Assembly (NCBI GenBank): GCA_963920575.1
Contig: OY986965.1
Span: 12,166,290-12,230,289, forward strand
Source of the DNA: Narthecium ossifragum
Taxonomy: Eukaryota > Streptophyta > Magnoliopsida > Dioscoreales > Nartheciaceae
Direction: 5' to 3'
Length of the DNA stretch: 64,000 bases
Both the position numbers and the translations under genes were made by a program. Below are positions 34,816-46,409 of this stretch, piece after piece (the stretch's first letter is position 1; each line of letters opens with the position of its first letter). The notes beneath the pieces were generated by a model. It saw only the letters and a program-made list of their open reading frames with translations. It was not told where the DNA came from and ran no database searches.

Positions 34816-37201
34816 TGTCACACCCCGACCCAGAAAACCCATACAGGACGAGGCGTGAGGGTTCCTATCACTATTCATCTCCAATTGGCGCGATACAAAG
34901 CGGAAAAGACAGATAAATTTAAACAATTTATATTCCAGAGGCGAAACAGAAATTCAATTCATATATATACATCAAGTTGTACTGATACAAATTCTTTATC
35001 AAACTCCAAAGGAAAGATTTTATACAATAATCCAAAATTCCTCGAAAGATGTTTATAATATACAAACTATCAAAAAGGTACAACTGTCATCCTCTAGCAA
35101 CCTCAAGCGCCTCTGAAAGTACTCGCACCGCCAAACACAAATCCCGCCGGCTCTACTGAAGAAGAACTGGCACCTGCACCTGCAAACGCAGCCCGGGTAG
35201 GAGTGAGCGATAAGCTCAGTAGGGTTCTACTCTACGACACACAAAAAGGAGGAAAACAACAACAATGTTGTCTCCCCGCTCAAGTCTAACGGATGCCACG
35301 GGTCCCATAACCCTATCGATGTCCCAAGGGCTCCTGTCATGAAACCTCTCTCCTAAACATGTTACCAGGAGGCCAAGGAACAGTAACATGCAGGATCACC
35401 CTTACCCAAGCAGGAATACCATGCCTTAGGGAACCACGTCGGGAACGCATCGACAACCATCCTTAGTGCTTAGCCTTGGGGAGACAACACGACCTCTAAA
35501 CCTCAAACATTGATCAGAGTCAACTATAACACATCCTCGATAACAAGAGATTCAATTATAATCACGCCCTAATCCTCACTACCCAGCCACAGTCCTAAAG
35601 CTAGATCCGAGCTACCCGAGAGCCTCGGATCGGCGATCAAACCATCGCCTGCCTAACCTCATATGTTTCTAATGCATACAATGCATGAACCTATACAAAC
35701 ATCTACCCTAGATGTCTCTACATGCCACAACATCAGTTATAGGTTCAACAGATATACAATAGCCCTCGACACTTGCCGGCAAGAGGCTATGGTTCCACAA
35801 TTCCTCATTAGCTAGCACTCATAGCTAGCTAATGGTTAGGCAACCAAATAAGCATTTAACTACTTATCAAACCAAGCATTAAATGCAAATAAAACCACAA
35901 TTCGGCCAAAAGGGTAAGCACGCGATTCAATTCTCCATTTCAATAGAATTCCCTTGAAAACCCCATGAAAACAACGTGCATGTATCCCAACATGCTTAAG
36001 TACTTATCACAAACGAAGTCCATTTAAGAAAGGCCAAGAAACAGTGTTTAAGGACTCACGGTCGATGCGACGGTCGATCCGATGGTCGACCGTGAGGCTA
36101 CGGTCGATGTCACGGTCGATCCGACGGTCGACCGTGAGACCAAAACGAGGGAAAACACAAGGGCGATGGTCGATCGGTACATCGACCCTGAGAAGCCAAA
36201 ATGGAGCCAGAGCCTGACGGTCGATCCGACGGTCGACCGTGAGGCAAAACTGAAAACGACAAGATCCCGTGGTCGATCCGAGCATCGACCCTGGGAGACC
36301 AAAAACCAGACAGAGTCTGACGGTCGACCGTCAGACCCAGAAAAAGCATATCAACGCTTGACGGTCGATACACCGATCGACCGTCGAGCCTAAGGCACAG
36401 TTCATCAGAACGTGCCGGAAATCCAATTTCTTGGATTTGAATGATCAAATCGAGTTGGAAGTTGATGAAACTTTGCAAGCATGCGTAAAAGATGATGGGG
36501 AAGCTAATGGTATGATTAAAACACGATTTTTATGGTTAAATCTCAAACCTAGGTCCTAATGGCCGAAAACCGATAAAACGGCGATAATACGGAAATCATC
36601 CGATAAAATAGGGAAATCGACTGATGGGAATACAAGAAGCAAGCTATACAACACATGCTACAAGCTACACAACATTCTAACATATATTCCTATAGCGAAA
36701 GCACATAAAACCTATCTTAGGAGAACCCGATCACAAGATCGAGGTAGAAACACCTACTTGCGCAAGTAGGGCAGCTCCTTCACGCGTCTAACCAATCAAA
36801 CCGCCAAGATCCGCGCCTCGAAAGCCGCGCTCCGAAGCCCTAGCACAGTCGTAGGAGAGAGAGAGAAAATGACATGAGAGAAGAGAAAGAAAGAGAGAGA
36901 AAGGGACAGACCTTATATAGAGATTAGGATCGATCTCAGCCGTCCGATTCGATCTTTCCCGATCGAGCTCCGATCTTCCGATCGCACGCGCCCTTAAGGT
37001 TATAATCAAACTGACCACGAGGGAGCATATTTACCAAAATGCGGATGTGAAACTGACCACGAGGGAGCATATTTACCAAAATGCCCCTGGGGTCAAAATT
37101 GCCATACGATCGCCCGATCGTACCCGACACGAAAACAAATCAACAGGAAAACGGCCCTCGACCCATGCGGTCGAGTGAGGTTAGAGGGGCGGGCCCTCAC
37201 A
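34816..37201 (-). repeat. Solo LTR U2 (Tekay-like), 2386 bp
   Basis: The ends are TGTCACACCCCG and ...GGGCCCTCACA, with TGTTA at 34811-34815 and 37202-37206. It sits exactly at the junction of the Galadriel polypurine tract and LTR, so the duplicated TGTTA is also the first five bases of that LTR. It resembles U1 closely over its non-nested length. Confidence 0.92.
36058..36390. repeat. GGTCGACC array of LTR U2
   Basis: Tandem variants of CGGTCGATCCGACGGTCGAC, with GGTCGACC starting at 36084 and 36126 and further copies to about 36385. Between units lie GTACATCGACCCTGAGAAGCC-type segments; the core of these is shared with the spacer of Athila element B at about 13805-13835. Confidence 0.85.
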
Positions 37202-38370
37202 TGTTAGGACCTTGAGCCGTTGACATAGGCATCAAAAGTTGACGCGGCCAAGTGCCCAACCATGACTTGTGGTTGGCGCAATGAGTCAAATGAGGCTAAA
37301 TGGCCTCAGGATAGCATGCAAAGTGTCCATGCGCATCTTCCCCAGCAATGACGTGAGGAATCATGAAGATGGCACGAGAAAGTTTGAAGACGGCGCGGTG
37401 GTACGGACCATGAACAAAACCTATCGAGCCATGGGTGGATTCCTACGTGTGGGACACGGGCGAGCAAAACTAGCAAGGCGGCAAGCAACATGCGCGCGCG
37501 AAAGAAGCTTGGCGCGGAGCATGATGCAACACGGCGCGACATGACACGACGCGCACGCTGCTTGGTGACGCTCAAATTCGGGTGGGACTCAAAGTCCAAG
37601 TCGAACTAGGACTTTAAAGTCCTAGTGCCACTAGGACTTGACACTTTGGAGTAAGGGTCATGGTGAGGTTTGTCACGGGCAAAGTCGAAGATGACACGCG
37701 AGTCCTAATCGGACTAGGACTCGGCACGCCATGATGCGACCCGCAGGACGCGCGATACCACCGAGAGTAATCCAGTCGTGCAAAAGATCTAGTTTTAGTT
37801 GGACTGGAATATTGGAAGGACATGGCGCGGCAAAGGTAAGCTTTGGTGCGGGCAAAGTCTTATATGATCGAAAGTTCTAGTCAGGCTAGGACGCGACTCG
37901 CCCCGGCGGAAGGCGGTTAGCCATGGAGGCCAAACCACGCGTGCCATTGAGGTAATTTCACTTGGCCTAGGACTCTCGTATAGGATGACACGGCCAATAT
38001 GAAATATGACACTGGGGGAAGTTGATTATGACTCGTGGAAATAGGAAGGTGTCCTATTTCGAGTCAATATGCGATGGATCTAGACAGATGCTATGGATCT
38101 TGACAAAGCCATGAAAACAACTTGAAGTCATATTTCGAGTCAATATGCGATGGATCTTGCCAAAGCCATGGAAACAACTATTGTAATAACGGCCAAGAAA
38201 ATCCAAAGTCTTCAACCCAAACCCAAAGGTAGCTTTACCCTACTTTAGTGTGTAGAAGAACACCTACAAACCCTTATTGCAATGAGAAATCTAAATTTAT
38301 TTCCTTTGATAGATCATCCCCATCGTTTACCTTACCCTAACCCTTATTCTCTCTTTTTTTAGTCGTTGAC
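37202..38370 (+). repeat. Galadriel-type 3' LTR
   Basis: It starts TGTTAGGACCTTGAGCC after the polypurine tract (once U2 is removed). The end is not certain, with a likely region of 38320-38370. It contains its own palindrome family: CTAGGACTTTAAAGTCCTAG at 37606-37625 is a perfect 20-bp palindrome, followed by AAGTCCTAGT/ACTAGGACTT. Near 37700-37725 CGAGTCCTA pairs with TAGGACTCG around a 7-nt loop. Confidence 0.6.
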
Positions 38371-38399
38371 CACACTTTCGCCCATCAATTATCTTGAAA

Positions 38400-40390
38400 T
38401 CACGCATATTTTTATACCCGATGATATTAACTTATGGTATTTTGTGATCGTCATTTTTTTACCTGCTGTTTTGTGGACATTTTATGCTCCGTGTTAACAT
38501 CGGGTATCTTTTTATACCCGGTGATATTAACCCATATTTTGTGATCGCTAATTTTCTCCATGCGATATGGAGTACTTTTTATACTCGTTGTTATCATCGG
38601 GTATATTTTACATACCCGATGGTATATGCTGCTATTTTGTTCTCGTTATTTTTCTACCTGCCCTACTGCATACTGATAAGACTTGAAAAGTGCACAAAAC
38701 ACCCTTGTAATTTGGCTTTGTTGGTCTCCGAGCAATGCTTAACTGACTATTTTTATCCTATTTCAGGTATAACAGCGCCTAATAGGAGTTAGATCAACTT
38801 TGGAGCTAAAAGAACGTATTTTGACAATTCTGGCAAGTCGGGTCGATCCGACTCTACTAGTGCAATCGATCCTACTCGCCCAGCGATGGAATAATGAACA
38901 ATTGAAGGATCAATCGTACTCAGCATGGTGGATTGATCCTCCACGGGACGTAGCGTAACAACATGTGAACGAGCGATCGGGCTCGATAGGTCCGATCAAT
39001 CCCTCTCGGGGCGTCACCAGCAATTGAAGGAGTCAGATCGATCCTACTCCATAGAAGGATCGATCCTTTGCGGCCAGAATTAAAGATCAACGGCTCAGAT
39101 CTAATCCGTGGGAGATGTTTGCTTAGGCTATAAATAGTCAATGTTTAGGGTTTTTGGGGGGGGTCTTCTTCTCTCTTGGAGAGGGAGAACAATCTCTTTC
39201 CTCTTTTTAACTTTTCTTTAGAGATTTTTGAGAGGAAATCCATGGCGGAAGAGCTTCATCAACCTTCATTTATGGATCAAGCCCTATAGATGAGTAGCTA
39301 AACTTTTTATCATGGGATTCTTATGATGTAAGTAGGGTTTCTATTAGGGATTTCTTAGATTTAGGGCTTGTATACATTATTGATTGGCTTGTATAGATTG
39401 ATTTCTATTTTTTTTATACCTTGGTGTCGATTTCTTGCTAGATGTATGGATTGTTCTTGTTTGCACTTGATTCCGGAACTTGTGTATGCTAGGGCTTGGA
39501 TTGGATTCATCCAAATAAGAGGATCATGCTAGTCCCATGGTATCTCGGATGAAATCTTCTTCGTGATTAGGGATTGTATAGTGCTAGTCCCACTACGTTC
39601 TATCCCTAATTTTTCATACATCCTATTTTTGTAAATTTGGTCATCAAGATGCTAACCCATCTTGATCTTACACCTAAATCCATATTCGTAATACTATTTG
39701 TGATGAATTCATCCTAATAAGAGGGTTCATTAGCAGTGAACGTAACTAATCATTCGGTCACTGACATTTAGATAATTGTTCTTGCCAACAAAGAATGATA
39801 ACCAGAACTTGTAAAGTGATAAGGAGAACTAGCCATTCACTTATCAACTATTAGAAAAGCCATTCTGCGTGATTAATGTCCCTTGATCTTAGGAAGACCT
39901 GGTACAATCCTGGTTATTGATTAAGAATTCCATGGTACCTTTTCTCGTATTTATTAATCATTTAGTATAAACTTAGTTTAATTTCAACCCTGGATCTTTT
40001 ATCAACTTATCGGTAGGAATACTTAGATTGAGTTTAGTAGTTTAATTATTTTTCTACGCATTCCCTGTGGATTCGACTCGGACTCACTGCTCACTACCCC
40101 TAAAGTAGTTAGTTAGTAGTTTGATTATAAATTTGTAATTTTGGATAGACTTGCTAAGGAACGACACTTTTCAAGCTCTATCACATACTGTTTTATGCTC
40201 ATTGTTAACATTGGGTATATGTTTATACCCGATGATATTCAGTCATGTTATTTGTTTCATGCATTGTTTTACCTGCTGTGTTGCACACCTTTTATACGCG
40301 TTGTTAACATCATGTTATTGCTTATACCCGTTAATATGTCTCCTTATGTAGATGTATTATTTTATTTAACGTGTGTATACAATTCTACAA
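38400..40390. repeat. Degenerate ~100-bp tandem repeat, split by a solo LTR
   Basis: About five diverged units of 97-102 bp share TTATACCCGATGATATTAA, then TTTTGTGATCG, ACCTGCTGTTTTG and TGTTAACATCGGGTA. The motifs ATCGGGTAT and ATACCCGAT abut between units and can pair as a short hairpin. Units 1-3 lie at 38405-38673 and units 4-5 at 40184-40390. The LTR at 38674-40183 sits in unit 3. Confidence 0.75.
38674..40183 (+). repeat. Solo LTR V-type, plus orientation, 1510 bp
   Basis: It starts TGATAAGACTTGAAAAGTGC and ends AAGCTCTATCA, with CATAC at 38669-38673 and 40184-40188. The palindrome array (38838-39068) is degenerate but includes GTCGGGTCGATCCGAC. It is followed by CAACGGCTCAGATCTAATCC and TATA (GGCTATAAATAG, about 39127). 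A hairpin at 39644-39665 has TCAAGATG/CATCTTGA arms. Loops in this copy read CTAGTCC or CTAACC. Confidence 0.92.
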
Positions 40391-42759
40391 ATGAATCGAG
40401 CAGCGAGCCAGGGAGAACCCCGTTTGTGGCCAACTGTTTTGCGGCGAAGATCAAGGAGGCCACATGAAAGTACGCAGCGAATGTGCACCTTAAAATCATC
40501 CGCCATATACCATTCGGGCACTTCCTTGACCTGCAGGCTTCTCCTCTCACGTCGACCGGACACTTGTTTTTTGTTTTTTTTAACCTTGCCATGTGGCTAA
40601 TGTCATGATTTATACCGGAAATACTCGCTTTTATTACACGTATATCAGTTTTACATGTTTCGTTGCAATGAAATATATTCCTTTGCTTATAAATACACGC
40701 CCCACATTTAGTTTTCTACTCGATTATTTAACCCGACATATAAATATATACTGGTATTTTTGTATCGGTAATTTTTTATACTTGTCGTTTGTACACGTAC
40801 GAGATTTCAACAGTTTCTCATAGGAGTTCATACGGGTAAATGGTTTATACGGATCATCGGGTATCTCGTAGCATAGAAATATCTCCACATTGTTTGGAGT
40901 CAAATTGCTCAAAAGGTAAAAGCGAGACTTCATTTCGACGTGTGTTAGGTTGGACGAAAACTCCTCGATATGAGAAGACCTGCGCGTAATAGTATGACAG
41001 TCCGTCATTGCAAACGACATGCCCATTGTAGTGGAGATGAGAAGCATTGGGCTGCATCTCCACATCCATGTCTTTCTCAAGGGAGAAGACTGCTATCTCC
41101 AAGGGAGAAGACTGTCATGTAAGGATGCAGGTGAAGCAAGTGAAGGGGAGAAGGAGATGACCATGGGAAGGAGATGAAGCAGGTGAAGGTGCAAGTACCG
41201 ACAAGAATTTTGGCGGGATGAAACTTCTACTGGTGGGAAGGAGGAGGAGGCGTGAGTGAGTGACAACCTCTCCTCTCATGTTGATGGGACGTTATTTATT
41301 TATTTATTTAAATGTTACGTGGACGAATGAAAACACGTCACATGCCCATTACCATATACTTTTGAAATGCCTAAGACGGTTATTGAATCACCGTTAAATG
41401 GCCATTAATGCTGGGAGGTATTAAAAGACAATTTTAGGACGTTTGGGATCGAAATTCATAAAATATTAGGGTATGTAAAATATTAGGGATGGGTCTCGGT
41501 AGAGGGATGACGAGGGCCTTTTAGGCGAATAACCCCGTGAGTGCGTCCCAGCCGTCGGTCTGATCCTCCACGCCGTCCTGGTGGGACGTATATCATTAAT
41601 AAAAAACAAGGGTTCCGTGTTGGAGACATCTCGTCTGTGCGTAAGTAATAAGATTTTGTTCCCAAAACGCCCCCAAAATATCTGACTGGTCAAAGTCGAT
41701 CAAGATGATGTATGTACCCGTTACGTTCCCATTATATCCCCGGAATTTATTGTGCCCAAGATTTGAATCTAAATAACGTTTCCTCTTATTTGTTTTTGGA
41801 TTTTTATTGTCAATAATTTATCTTCTAGATTTTTTGGATTATGAAGCAAATAACAATTAACTCTATTATGTGTAATTAATTGAAAGATTATTCATTTTTA
41901 TTTCATATATTAGGATGATCCCAGAATACCCTCGAAAAGGGCACTCGATGGGTCTTCCGAAAATATCCAGAAACGCCAATGAAGATGGATAAAGAGAGCG
42001 TGTTGCATTCTCGTAATTACCATCCAGAGCAGAACCACGGAGGAGTAATGATTGGTGGGGACGTGGGTCGTACGGCTCGGGAGAGCATCACAATCACCAT
42101 CGCTGTACCGTCTGATCCAAAATACGAAAATAAGAAAAGTTATTTAATCAATGCACGAATTTAATGGCAAACGTGCTTTAATCGGCTAAAAGACGCTTGG
42201 AGATAATTAATACACACGTGACTTCTGTTCGTATGACGGAGGCCCCACAGCGGACTCCAACCCGGGTTCCTCGCCGGATAACACTCTCCCGGCTGGCGTC
42301 CGCTGGCGAGCCGACACATGCGGCCGGGCGGGCGCACGAGCGGGGACCAGTGGTACGGTGCTGGAGGACATCGATAAGATAAAGTAAGCCTTCGAGGTGG
42401 CCGTACCTCGACGTGGGTAAGGACGCCGCTCCCATGTCGTCGTAACGCGACGCAGGGGGTCTCACGTGACTCTCGTCTTCTTGCGGATGGACAACTAAAG
42501 ATAGCCGTTTTAAGGGTTGGTAGTGCTTGCCGTGCTTAGTAAACGAACAGTGTGGGCCACGGATGAACCCACGGTGAGTAAATCCGATTAGAGTTTTATT
42601 TCATTTAGTACTTAATTGTTACTCGATCTTAAATATAAAAGTGGTTTAATCACATCCATTGGATCCAATAATGGACTTACGTGGGGTTGAGTGGGGGGCG
42701 GTCCCACTCAGCCCTGATTTTTTTTTTTAAGCACACATGGTAAAAAAACCCACCGGAGC
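40391..42759. other. Intergenic, no gene recognised; GC-rich patch at 42190-42500
   Basis: Mostly AT-rich. Minus-strand frames at 40724-41102 (for example MEIAVFSLEKDMDVEM) show no domain I know. There is an ATTT run near 41285-41310. At 42190-42500 the sequence is clearly GC-rich, with CACGTG at 42463 and an ACACGTGAC at 42209. It could be a relict promoter or first exon, but no coding region can be supported. Confidence 0.45.
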
Positions 42760-42918
42760 TATTGAAAAGTGATTAAATTAGAATTCTTCTTTAGAATTCA
42801 AATTGGACTAATTGATCACATTCATGTAATGAAAAATTAAGAGTTCAATCTGAATTGGACTTCTCTATCGTTTGGTTTAGAATCCCACTTTAATAGGACT
42901 CTTCTCTCCTCTTTATTA

Positions 42919-43075
42919 GATCTCTTAGGGTTCTGATTTGGGTACATGCCACGCTGGCATGTACCCAAATCAGCACCGTTGGATTGAACCGGGATTCGTG
43001 CCCGGTTCAATCCAACGGTGGAGATTCGTGTACATGGGTACATCCCATGTACACGAATCTTTAGTCGATCTCTTA
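42919..43075. mobile_element. 139-bp triple-hairpin insertion with 9-bp direct flanks
   Basis: Relative to the 3' LTR, the 5' LTR has an insert at 42928-43066 between two copies of GATCTCTTA (42919-42927 and 43067-43075). It is almost entirely three abutting perfect hairpins: 42933-42950 with 42956-42973 (18 bp, loop ACGCT), 42974-42993 with 43001-43020 (20 bp, loop ATTCGTG), and 43022-43038 with 43044-43060 (17 bp, loop TACAT). The outer hairpins' arms resemble each other in inverted orientation (12 of 16 bases around GATT..G.GTACATG). The 9-bp flank suggests a DNA-transposon insertion of MULE or hAT type. Confidence 0.85.
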
Positions 43076-43491
43076 TATGGTAGTATATAAGAGGGGAGGG
43101 TTGAGTGGTGGCTTGAGAGGCTGTGTACGGATAAGGTGAGAGAAAAAGTAGCAGAGAGAGAGACTGCGGTGCAAGGAGGAAAAAAGAGAAGAAAAGAGAG
43201 AAAAAGTAGAGAGAAAAGAGGGCTAGGGAATGAGAAGGCTTGGTGATAGATTAATCAAACATCTATCAAATTTTTCTTGATCTTAGTGGATTTTCTCTGG
43301 TGTGCTCTTCATGTGGACGTATGAGAATCTGTCTCCGAATCACGTAAATCTGTATCTCTCACTTTTCTATTATCTTATATCTTTTGGTTTGGTTCTCTAC
43401 GCTTGTATGTTCGAGTATCGATTTAAGGCTTGCAAACATCGATCAAGGATCGAGAATCCGACGCTTCCGTGCCAATAAGTGGTATCAGAGC

Positions 43492-44373
43492 TCGAGGTTT
43501 TAGGGTTTGACAAACCGCAACAATGTCGAAGAAGAGGATGGAGATCTTCTTACAGTCTCATCAGGTACAAATTACTCGAATAGTTGGATTCTTGATTCTG
43601 GTAGTTCCTATCATATGTGTCCGCACATATCATGATTTGATAGTTATAAACAACATGATGGAGGGACTATGCATATGGGTAATGATGTTGCATGTAAGAG
43701 TGTTGGGATAAGAACAATAAAAATCAAGATGCATGATGGTATGATAAGGACTCTTGGGAATGTCAGACATGTTCCAGAGTTAAGGAAAAATTTTATCTCA
43801 CTTGGAGTTTTAGACTCAAAGGAATGGACATGGAGTGTATCTGATTGTGTCTTACTGGTAAAGAAGGGTGCCTTGGAGATAATGAAAGGAGATAAGAAAA
43901 GAAAACTGTACCAATTGATAGGAAAGACGGTGATAGGATTGGCTCCTGAGACGGAGAAATTGCAACAGGCCATGCAAGGAAAGATGGCATCGTTGAGTAT
44001 GAATCAGACTTGGGATCAGATGCAGCTATCCAAGGGAATGAGAGCGACAAGTTGTAAGTGGGTCTACAGGAGAAAGGAGAATATTTCATTAAAGAAGCCA
44101 GATAAGTTTAACACAGTAGCAACCATGAAAACTATATGTTGGAAATGTTTGATGTCTTATAGGAATATCCAGATGGGAACAGTTTTCACCAAAATGGATA
44201 TGCTAGACATAAAGATGAAGCCATGGTTGTGGGAGAAGTCTAGGAATTGTCTGGATTTCACCCACATACAACGACACTAGTAGATGAAGGCCCCAAGGAG
44301 AGGGGGTATGATATGCAGAGAAATTAAATTGAAACTCTTCTCAAGATCATGGAATTTGAGTCAATGTGGACAT
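43492..44373 (+). pseudogene. Copia protease and RT remnant, integrase deleted
   Basis: The frame around 43575-43960 has the aspartic protease signature WILDSGSSYHMC and the following Copia protease/pre-integrase region (VRHVPELRKNFISLG). After about residue PETEKLQQAM it jumps to the start of the RT region (QTWDQMQLSKG, KWVYRRKE). The whole integrase and most of RT and RNase H are absent. It cannot encode a working element. Confidence 0.75.
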
Positions 44374-44976
44374 TGTTGGAAAGTGACTCAAATTAGAATT
44401 CTCTTTTAGAATTCAAATTGGATTAATTGAACAGATCCCATATAATGGAAAATCAAGAGTGCAGTCCGAATTGGACTTCTCTCTCCTTTGATTTAGAATC
44501 CCACTTTAATAAGACTCTTCTCTCTCCTCTTTATTAGGTCTATTGTACGGGAGTATATAAGAGGGAGAGGGTTGAGTGGTGGGTTGAGAGGCTGTGTATG
44601 GGTAAGGAGAGAGAGAAAGAGAGAGAGAGACTGTGGCACAGAGGAGAGAAAAAGGAGAGAGAAAAGAGGGCTCGGGTGAGAGAAGGCTTGGTGATAGATT
44701 AATCAAGCATCCCTGTAATTTTTTTGATTTTAGTGGATTTCTCTGATGTGCTGTCTCCGTGGACGTAGGAGAATCTTCTCCGAACCACATAAATCTATGT
44801 TTCCCACTTTTCTATTATCTTGCATCTTTTGGTTTGGTTCTCTACACTTGTGTATTCGAGCATCGATTTAAGGCTTGTAAACATCGATCAAGGATCGAGG
44901 ATATGACGCTTCCGCGCCAATATGGCTCATGGATTAAGGATCGAGGATCCAACGCTTCCGCGCCAATATGGCTTAT

Positions 44977-46409
44977 TGATACGCCGTGAAAAGTGTCGTA
45001 GTCTTAACAAGTATGCCAAAATTAGAAATTTATAATCCGAATCACTAACTAACTACTTTAGGAATAGATAGCAATGAGTCCGAGTCGATCCACAGGGAAA
45101 AAGAGTGTTAAGTCTAATTACCTTGTAGAGTTCTATATCAAAAGATTGGAAAAGTAAAGGATTTTTGGGTTTAAACTACTCTTAACTAATGATTAAACTA
45201 AACTGAATAATAATATGATGAGAAAATGCCAAGAGATTTCTAATCCGTAATAAAGAACTAACTAGGTCTTCCTAGGATAAGAGCAAATCAATTAATCATC
45301 GATGGTTTTAACTAGTTGATAGATGAATGGCTAGTTCTCCCTATCACTCAACAAGTTCTGGTTAGGATTCCTCGTCGGTAATGATATCAAAGAATGGATA
45401 TTGGTATATAATCAAGATGGTTCTAGCATCTTGAGGTCGCCAAATAGAATGTATCAAGAATTAGCAGTTAACCTAGTGGTTCTAGCACTAGCGTAGTGGT
45501 ATTAGTACTTACGAAATCCCTAATCTTGAATTAAGATGAATAACGGATTAAGAGTTGGTCATAATGGTTCTAGCATTATGTGTAATGGTTCTAGCATCAC
45601 AAGACTCTCAATCTCGAGAAGAAAATCCTCACATCCATGGTTCTAGCATGAATGTTTTGATGAGAACATCTAATCTCAAGCCCTAACATGTTCAAGACCT
45701 AGATCTAATGCATATAAGAACAAATCATTCATCCACAATAATAAAAATCACATCAATAGATATAAAGAGAATAAGCATCATCCATTCAAACCGTCAAAAT
45801 ATGTTTACATGCTCAAATCCATAGGAAACCCTAGAAAGATCTCTTATTACATCATAGAAATCCCTAGGCTAGGGTTTAGTTACTCATCTTAGAGAGGAGA
45901 TCCATTGATGAAGTCAGCTACTGAGAAAAAGTTCCAAGCCCCTCCCCCAATTCAGATTAAATAATGATATATATAGGGGAACTCCCAAAACTAGGGTTTA
46001 GTTGAGTTGGACTCTAGTACAACTCGGATTTCCTGAATTGATCCTGGCAGTCTATTTCGGTCCCAACTGAGTCCAATTCATCCCGAATCTGAAAACAAGT
46101 CCAACACAAAAGATGTAGATTAGGAAGTCTTCTATCAGATCCCAAAGATTTCATAATATTCAGAATTATTTAGAATATTTGACGAATATTCTCTTGAGCT
46201 TCGACGGTGCAGCTTTCCAGCTTATGTCTCTTCATGTATTACTGACGGTCGACGAAATAGTTTATTTTGTCATTTTAGCTGAATTTCCTGCATTTCTTCT
46301 CAAAGCATAATTAAACCTGAAATCAAATAACAAACTATCACATACAAACACTCTCGGGCTAACAAAGGTAATTTAAGGGGTTTAATTGTGAATATTTAGT
46401 GACTCATCA
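44977..46409 (-). repeat. Chimeric solo LTR (U3 of one Athila-type family, R-U5 of family V)
   Basis: The flanks are CTTAT (44972-44976) and CTCAT (46410-46414), a one-mismatch target duplication. On the minus strand its start (TGATGAGTCACTAAATATTC) and first ~450 bp match the array-less LTRs at 27586 and 60717. From about 45950 downwards it matches LTR V, including the hairpins at 45412-45434, 45473-45491 and 45560-45580 and the V-type end. TATA (CTATATATA) lies near 45965-45978. Confidence 0.8.

Larger units (their letters stand above)
42760..44922 (+). mobile_element. Internally deleted Ty1/Copia element
   Basis: 5' LTR 42760-43477, primer site TGGTATCAGAGC at 43480-43491 (initiator tRNA-Met type), a short internal region and a 3' LTR at 44374-44922. 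The LTRs start TATTGAAAAGTG and TGTTGGAAAGTG and both end in CCAATA. No clear target duplication was found. The 718 versus 549 bp length difference is mostly the hairpin insertion in the 5' LTR. The tail of the 3' LTR (about 45 bp, ending GCGCCAATATGGC) is tandemly repeated just outside, at 44931-44972. Confidence 0.8.

Noticed and set aside
42755..44927. Target duplication for the Copia element (GGAGC versus TGGCT)
   Set aside because: Too few matching bases to support it.
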